The position numbers and the translations under genes are program-made. From NCBI GenBank assembly GCA_005881235.1, contig VBEQ01000172.1, forward strand, positions 1 to 17,436: 17,436 nucleotides of DNA. The letters run 5' to 3'. The stretch is from Chloroflexota bacterium (GTDB taxonomy: Bacteria > Chloroflexota > Dormibacteria > CF-121). Shown one piece after another: positions 13,107-17,436 of the stretch. Within the stretch, counting starts at the first letter, position 1. Every line of letters begins with the position of its first letter. The notes under the pieces are model-generated. The model saw only the letters and a program-made list of their open reading frames with translations, searched no databases and was not told where the DNA came from.

Positions 13107-14088
13107 CGACCACCGGCGCGACGTAATCAGGACGGCCCGACTCGTATTGCCCGATGCGCGTGGAGATCTGCGCGATCAGAGACCAGCCGAGGTTCTCGTC
13201 GATGCCGTCGACGGCGACCGACAGGACATAAGACGATCGGCCATTGACGATGTAACCGGAGTCGTTCTCCATGCCGTCGAGCGTTCCCACCTTGTGCACC
13301 ACCGTCGCGCTCGCTGGCAACCCGGCAGGGATCCCGTGCTCGTTCACCGTGTGAGTGAGGAGCGGGAACAGCCACTGCCGCGACGTAGCACCGCCAAGCC
13401 GGCCGAGCGCCGCGTTCACCCAGGCGGCCCTCAGGTCATCGGGCGTGGTCGTGTTCGGCACCCAGAGCATCGATGCCGTCATACCGATCGATTTCGCGTA
13501 GGCGTTCAGGGCATCGGCACCGCCGAGGTAGCGGACCAGGATACGGGCGGCGGTATTGTCCGAGTAGCGGCCCGCCCGCAGCGACAGCTCGTCGCGTGTG
13601 AAGCAGGACCCGAGATCGTAGTCGTCGAACCACCCGTCTTCGGCATCGCCCGGATTGAAACAGAGAACGTCGGCCCCGCGCGCCTGGCCGGACGCGATCT
13701 GTTGCGCTTCCGCCATCAGCAGCGGCACCTTGTAGGCGCTGGCGGCCGTGAAGCTGGCGCTGCCGCCGAGGGAGAGCGTGTTCCGACGCGGCCCGCTCAA
13801 CTCCTGCAGGCTGATCCCCACGCGCGCGCCGCTTCGCGCGGCGATCGCCTCCAGGTCGGTGCGCAGCTGATCGAAGGCGGATGCGGCCAGCACGGTCGAA
13901 ACGGGAGGCGACGGCGCCGCCGACGGCAGGGCCGGAGCGATCGCCGGCGGCTGACGGCTGGCTGCGGTGGACGGCAACGAGGTGATGTTCTGACTCGCGT
14001 AGGCGGCAGTGCCGGCCAGCGTCAGCAGGCACGCCAGCAGCACATAGATGACCGAGCGCAGCAGCACCCGGGCCGGCCCACCCCTCAT
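13066..14088 (-). CDS. Serine hydrolase with class A beta-lactamase fold, membrane-anchored or secreted
   Basis: An N-terminal hydrophobic segment (about residues 9-30, RSVIYVLLACLLTLAGTAAY in part) is a signal peptide or anchor, followed by a Pro/Ala/Ser linker to about residue 65. The catalytic domain shows the three class A elements: SAYK (S117, K120), SDN (176-178) and KVG (266-268, where KTG is usual). The omega-loop Glu that drives deacylation in true beta-lactamases (Glu166) is not evident; the corresponding stretch reads WVPNTTTPDDLRAAW. This argues for a DD-peptidase-like or other serine hydrolase rather than antibiotic resistance. Cys143 and Cys162 could form a disulfide. Length is 340 residues. 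The ATG at 14088 has only a weak AGG upstream. It lies 67 bp downstream of the membrane protein gene. Confidence 0.88.
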   Translation of the reverse strand: MRGGPARVLLRSVIYVLLACLLTLAGTAAYASQNITSLPSTAASRQPPAIAPALPSAAPSPPVSTVLAASAFDQLRTDLEAIAARSGARVGISLQELSGPRRNTLSLGGSASFTAASAYKVPLLMAEAQQIASGQARGADVLCFNPGDAEDGWFDDYDLGSCFTRDELSLRAGRYSDNTAARILVRYLGGADALNAYAKSIGMTASMLWVPNTTTPDDLRAAWVNAALGRLGGATSRQWLFPLLTHTVNEHGIPAGLPASATVVHKVGTLDGMENDSGYIVNGRSSYVLSVAVDGIDENLGWSLIAQISTRIGQYESGRPDYVAPVVATPVASSARQNRY

Positions 14089-14155
14089 AGCTACGCCTGA
14101 GCCTATCGGCGGTTGCTGAGCGGATCATGTGAGGGCGATGACAAGCCGGTAACGG

Positions 14156-14542
14156 CTAGGGGGTCGGGTCCGGCACCTCGACCACGACGTGCACCCCGAA
14201 CGGTGAGCGGTTGTAGGAGGCCGCCACCAGTCCCCCGATCAAGCCGCCGACGAGGGCGGCGAACAGTCCCAGCAGGAGACCGGCGAGGGGAACCACCAGG
14301 AACCACGACGACTGTAACCGCTGCAGCAGCGGCACCTGACCTCCGAATGGCAGCAGTTGCTCGGTCACCCCCAGGGTCAGGCTGAGGTCACGCTGCCAGC
14401 TGAGGATCGCCCCGGCGAACCAGGCGAGCGCCGCGCCGAGCGCGCAGCCGGCGACCAATCCCAGCGCGAAGCCGGTCCAGCCACCGGCGATGATGGCGGC
14501 GCGAACCGAGATCGCCAGGACTCGACCACTCACAGAGTGCAT
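14156..14542 (-). CDS. Small membrane protein, 128 aa, unknown function
   Basis: There are two long hydrophobic regions: about residues 9-48 (Gly/Ala-rich, possibly two helices, with WTGFALGLVAGCALGAALAW) and 80-109 (FLVVPLAGLLLGLFAALVGG and LIGGLVAASY). A polar loop (RDLSLTLGVTEQLLPFGGQV) lies between them, and the tail is VHVVVEVPDPTP. The ATG at 14542 is chosen because it overlaps the stop of the GH2 gene as TGATG; a much longer open frame upstream is only the shadow of that gene. The tight coupling suggests that the protein works with, or is assembled alongside, the anchored glycosidase. No family is recognised. Confidence 0.75.
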   Translation of the reverse strand: MHSVSGRVLAISVRAAIIAGGWTGFALGLVAGCALGAALAWFAGAILSWQRDLSLTLGVTEQLLPFGGQVPLLQRLQSSWFLVVPLAGLLLGLFAALVGGLIGGLVAASYNRSPFGVHVVVEVPDPTP

Positions 14543-16713
14543 CACGAGACCATGGCCCGGCGCGGTCGGCGGCGCATGAGGAGCAGGGCAAGCAGGATGA
14601 TGGTCAGGATCGCCAGCGCCACGATCAGCGCATACGCGAGATAGGCGAGGAAGCGAAGGCCCTGCAGCGCCTCCGGCCGTGGCTGCCCAATGGCGGTCGA
14701 GACGATCTTCTGCCGAGCGCCCTGCCCCGCCCCGCCGCTGAACAGCTCGGCCGCCTGCAATCCCGCCGGCCTCGGATCGCCATTCGGCGTATAGAGTCCG
14801 AAATGCTCGATCTTCAGCCCGGGCCGTTGCGTCCAGTAGTCGTCGAGCGTCCACCACACGGTCGCGCCGACGAAACCGTTCGGGGTGTCATCGAGGTATG
14901 GGGCGACCGCCTGGTACGTGTCGGCAAGGATACGCCGCTGTTCCTCCTGCTCCCCGACGGAGTCGGACCAGCGCCCGAACTCGAGGATGATGATCGGCTT
15001 TTTCGGAAAGGTGGCATGGGCGACCTGCAGCGCGTGCACCGTACCGGCCCCGGCGTCCGGCCCGTAGAACACCCCGTAATACGTCGTAAAGCCCGCCAGG
15101 TCGAGAGGCCGGCTGGTTTGGTCGTCGGGCTGATTCCCATAGGCCGCCTGCCCGGTCAGCCGTGTCCCATCGATCGCGCGATCGAGGTTGTGTAGGCTCG
15201 CCAGTGCCTGCTCCCGCTCGCTTCCGCCAGCCGACTCGTTCGCGAGGCCGTGAAAGAGCACGGAGGGATGATTCATGTCGCGAAGGTCCATCTCGCTCAG
15301 CATCTGTTGCGGGATGCCGCGGTCCATCGCGATGCCGAAGGTCGCCGGGGTGTAGTGATACAGAGGGATCTCCTCCCAGATCGCGTAACCCAGGCGGTCG
15401 GCCAGCATCAACAGCAAGGGGTTCGCGGGATGATGGTCCGCGCGGATCAGCTGCACGTTGGTCGCATTCGCCTTGTCGAGCAGCAGCAGGATATCGTCCG
15501 GCGTGACCACGGGGCCGCCCCGAGGCTGGCCGTTGCTGGCCGGATAAACGCGCTCATCGTGCAGCGCGACGCCCGCATATTGCACCGGGTTGCCGTTGAG
15601 CAGCAGGCGCGGCGATCTGGCATCGACGGCGATACGGCGAAGGCCGAAGGTCTCGAACAGCTGGTCGACCCGTCGCTCCTGCCAGAAGACCGCCACCTCC
15701 AGGACGTAGAGCGCCGGCGACTGCGGCGACCACAGGTCGGCGGCGGTGAGTGAGAACCGGGCATGGACCTGGCTCGTGCCATCACGGCCGAGCTGACCGG
15801 CATCCACTCGCTGCGAGGCAATCGGCACCGCACCGGGCGGGATCAGGCTCAGCGGGTCAGGGTTGGTGAGGTTCGAGGGATCGACCGTCGCCGGCAAGAT
15901 ATCGATGCCAATCTGCACCGGCGCGGCGGCACCGCCGCGCTGGTGGACGGTAACGGCAATGTCCGCGCTGTCGAGGTGTGGCACAACGTCGGCGCGCACC
16001 GCGTAAACGGCGGGCGTCGCCTCCAACCACACCGGTTGCGTCAGGCCACCGTAGTTCCACCAGTCGGTGAGGCCCCAGGGAACGATGTCCTGGCGCGTGC
16101 CCCAGGGCGGATTATCGATACGGACCGCGATGGTATTGATGTCGCCGGCCCCGATGGCGTCCGTGGCGTCGAACGCGAAGGGCGTCGAGCCACCCTCGTG
16201 GTAGCCAAGGTAATGGCCGTTGAGCCAGACATCGGCGACGTAGTTGGCCGCGCCGAACTTGAGCGTGACCGTCTGGTTCTGCCACTCCGAGGGGACATCG
16301 AAATCTTTTCGGTACCAGGCGCCGTTGCCCGATGCCGAGGGCGGCGGATCGTAGGAGCCGGGCACCTGCACCGTCGCCCAGCGCGTATCGTCGAAGAACG
16401 CCTTGTCGCGTCCGGCGGCGTCCGCGATGATCTGATTGAGCGACTGCGAGCGGACGGCGAGAGATAGGTCGTGGTCCATCGCTGTTGTCTGAATCCGCCA
16501 GCGACCGCCCAGCTCGAGTCGCCGCCGCGGCTGGAAGGAAAAGGTCGGGACCGGAATACCGTTCTGAAAGGCGATGCGGCTACCGCCGATCGATTTCAGG
16601 CTGAGCGTCGGGGCGAGCTCGGCGGCCGCCTCAGGGCTGACGCATGCCGGTAGAGCAAGCCCGAGAACGACGTTAACCAGGACGAAGCCGGCGAACCGGC
16701 GGGCACGGCGCAA
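14542..16713 (-). CDS. Glycoside hydrolase family 2 protein, lipoprotein-like with C-terminal membrane anchor
   Basis: Domain order of the 723 residues: signal with lipobox-like ALPAC (Cys24); a sugar-binding jelly roll at about 65-235 (NGAWYRKDFDVPSEW, ADVWLNGHYLGYHEGGSTPF); an Ig-like domain at about 240-365; and a TIM barrel at about 370-660. The acid/base is E493 in NHPSVLFHGLANES, where family members usually have a longer GNE form. The nucleophile is E578 in PIIILEFGRWSD. A transmembrane helix at about 690-712 is followed by a basic tail, MRRRPRRAMVS. GH2 enzymes cleave beta-galactosides, beta-glucuronides, beta-mannosides and similar; the substrate is not readable. The catalytic part would face outward. 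The start is TTG at 16713 without a clear ribosome site, 9 bp after ptsI, so coupling to ptsI translation is likely. The stop overlaps the next gene. Confidence 0.9.
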   Translation of the reverse strand: MRRARRFAGFVLVNVVLGLALPACVSPEAAAELAPTLSLKSIGGSRIAFQNGIPVPTFSFQPRRRLELGGRWRIQTTAMDHDLSLAVRSQSLNQIIADAAGRDKAFFDDTRWATVQVPGSYDPPPSASGNGAWYRKDFDVPSEWQNQTVTLKFGAANYVADVWLNGHYLGYHEGGSTPFAFDATDAIGAGDINTIAVRIDNPPWGTRQDIVPWGLTDWWNYGGLTQPVWLEATPAVYAVRADVVPHLDSADIAVTVHQRGGAAAPVQIGIDILPATVDPSNLTNPDPLSLIPPGAVPIASQRVDAGQLGRDGTSQVHARFSLTAADLWSPQSPALYVLEVAVFWQERRVDQLFETFGLRRIAVDARSPRLLLNGNPVQYAGVALHDERVYPASNGQPRGGPVVTPDDILLLLDKANATNVQLIRADHHPANPLLLMLADRLGYAIWEEIPLYHYTPATFGIAMDRGIPQQMLSEMDLRDMNHPSVLFHGLANESAGGSEREQALASLHNLDRAIDGTRLTGQAAYGNQPDDQTSRPLDLAGFTTYYGVFYGPDAGAGTVHALQVAHATFPKKPIIILEFGRWSDSVGEQEEQRRILADTYQAVAPYLDDTPNGFVGATVWWTLDDYWTQRPGLKIEHFGLYTPNGDPRPAGLQAAELFSGGAGQGARQKIVSTAIGQPRPEALQGLRFLAYLAYALIVALAILTIILLALLLMRRRPRRAMVS

Positions 16714-16722
16714 TGAGGTGAA

Positions 16723-17436
16723 TTATGGCCGGAGGCGGCGGCGCGCGATCAGGCGGCGCACGGCGGCGCCACTGTCGAGCTTGAGGGCGGTGCGGGCGGC
16801 CCGCCCGCACTCGGCGGCATCGAGGCTGCGCACGATTGCCTTGATGCGCGCGACGGCCGGCGGATGCACGCTCAATTCGTCGATGCCCAGGCCCACCAGG
16901 AGCGGAACGGCCCAGAGATCGCTGGCCATCTCGCCGCAGACGCCGACCCAGCGATGGCGCCGGTGCGCGGCCTTCACCACCTGGTCGATCATCCGCAGCA
17001 GTGAGGGATGAAGGCTGTCCGCGAGGGGAGCGAGCTCCGGGTTGGTGCGATCGGCGGCAAAGAGATATTGCGTCAGATCGTTGGTGCCGAGGCTGAAGAA
17101 GTCGACCTCGGCCGCCAGCAGATCGGCGCCAACGGCCGCCGCCGGCACCTCGATCATGATGCCGACCTGCATTCCGGATCCATCGGCCGCGCTGGGGTTG
17201 ACATCGCGCCTCGCCTGCTCCAGCAGGGCCTTTGCCTGGCGCACCTCGTCCAGCGTGGAAACCATGGGGAACATGAGGCGAAGCGGGTGCCTCGCCGAAA
17301 CGCGGAGCGCCGCGCGCAGCTGATCGAGCAGGAGATCCGGTCGCCGCAGGAGCTGCAGCCGCAACCCGCGAACACCCAGCGCCGGGTTGGCTTCGGGGGG
17401 TTGGGGAAGCGCCGGCAGCGGCTTGTCGGCTCCCAC
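16723..17436 (-). CDS. ptsI: PTS enzyme I (phosphoenolpyruvate-protein phosphotransferase), C-terminal part, cut by the window edge
   Basis: The visible 237 residues are the PEP-binding barrel of enzyme I: GADKPLPALPQPPEANPALG then VRGLRLQLL, LMFPMVSTLDEV, VGIMIEVPAA, FFSLGTNDLTQYLFAADRTN and WVGVCGEMASD with the catalytic Cys (residue 167 of the visible part). Enzyme I takes phosphate from PEP and passes it to HPr in the cytoplasm at the head of the sugar phosphotransferase system. The phospho-His domain and about 330 N-terminal residues lie beyond the right edge. The GTG at the edge is an internal Val, not a start. The end, AAVRRLIARRRLRP, is unusually basic. The GH2 gene starts 9 bp after its stop on the same strand. 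Confidence 0.95.
   Translation of the reverse strand: MGADKPLPALPQPPEANPALGVRGLRLQLLRRPDLLLDQLRAALRVSARHPLRLMFPMVSTLDEVRQAKALLEQARRDVNPSAADGSGMQVGIMIEVPAAAVGADLLAAEVDFFSLGTNDLTQYLFAADRTNPELAPLADSLHPSLLRMIDQVVKAAHRRHRWVGVCGEMASDLWAVPLLVGLGIDELSVHPPAVARIKAIVRSLDAAECGRAARTALKLDSGAAVRRLIARRRLRP

Noticed and set aside
13066..14088. Annotation as an antibiotic-resistance beta-lactamase
   Set aside because: There is no evident Glu166 equivalent, KTG is changed to KVG, and a long N-terminal anchor and linker precede the domain; serine hydrolase is the safer call.
13147..14100. 317-aa open frame on the plus strand opposite the serine hydrolase
   Set aside because: It mirrors a well-supported gene, has an Arg/Gly/His-rich translation without a domain, and has no ribosome site. 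It is a typical antisense shadow in GC-rich DNA.
14543..14857. N-terminal extension of the small membrane protein to 233 aa
   Set aside because: The extension is the out-of-frame shadow of the GH2 C-terminus; the TGATG overlap gives a natural start at 14542.
1..17436. CRISPR arrays, insertion sequences, prophage or integrase modules
   Set aside because: No regularly spaced repeats, transposase or integrase motifs, or terminal inverted repeats were found on reading both strands.

Overview
This is a GC-rich, gene-dense bacterial window. It carries several enzymes of families that often use cofactor F420: two PPOX/flavin-reductase-like genes and one deazaflavin-dependent nitroreductase. It also has an ECF42-type sigma factor paired with a DGPF/YCII protein, and several conserved proteins of unknown function. 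Together these suggest a soil-type member of the Chloroflexota/Dormibacterota or Actinomycetota. There is no rRNA or other decisive marker, so the lineage is inference. No CRISPR array, insertion sequence or phage module was seen.

Layout. 1-780: the tail of a possible MarR-like regulator at the left edge, an inverted repeat, and a PPOX-family gene on the minus strand broken by a one-base frameshift. 780-2180: a noticeably AT-richer stretch with one unrecognised ORF (1487-2176, minus) and otherwise no convincing gene. 2230-3310: a small secreted protein with a terminator-like hairpin, a 450-bp gap, and tRNA-Ser(GGA). 3322-7531, all on the minus strand and transcribed right to left: a DGPF/YCII protein, its ECF42 sigma factor, a PsiE-family membrane protein, a 59-residue membrane protein, and a GH15 glucoamylase/trehalase-type gene broken by a small internal deletion. 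The divergent region 7532-7630 holds a good match to the ECF42 promoter consensus in front of the DGPF gene.

7631-9440 (plus): an NCS1 nucleobase-type permease followed by an SRPBCC protein. It converges on a four-cysteine protein of unknown function (9437-10075, minus), and the two genes share the palindrome CTAG as stop codon. 10116-11398 (plus): a conserved protein of unknown function translationally coupled to a second PPOX/F420-type enzyme, closed by a 13-bp-stem terminator. 11444-13106: a VOC protein (minus), then a TetR regulator and a deazaflavin-dependent nitroreductase (plus). Three related 16-bp inverted repeats flank the TetR gene, which points to a local regulon.

13066-17436 (minus): ptsI (enzyme I of the PTS, cut by the window edge), an anchored GH2 glycosidase 9 bp after it, a small membrane protein coupled to the glycosidase by TGATG, and a membrane-anchored class-A-beta-lactamase-fold serine hydrolase lacking the usual deacylating Glu. 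The two carbohydrate enzymes and PTS enzyme I suggest sugar uptake and surface glycan processing. The F420-type enzymes with TetR and VOC genes suggest a redox or xenobiotic stress block. The best leads for undescribed biology are the ECF42 operon with its tiny membrane protein, the Cys4 protein and its divergent neighbour pair, the TetR operator triplet, and the doubly anchored GH2 protein. None can be called a new system from sequence alone.
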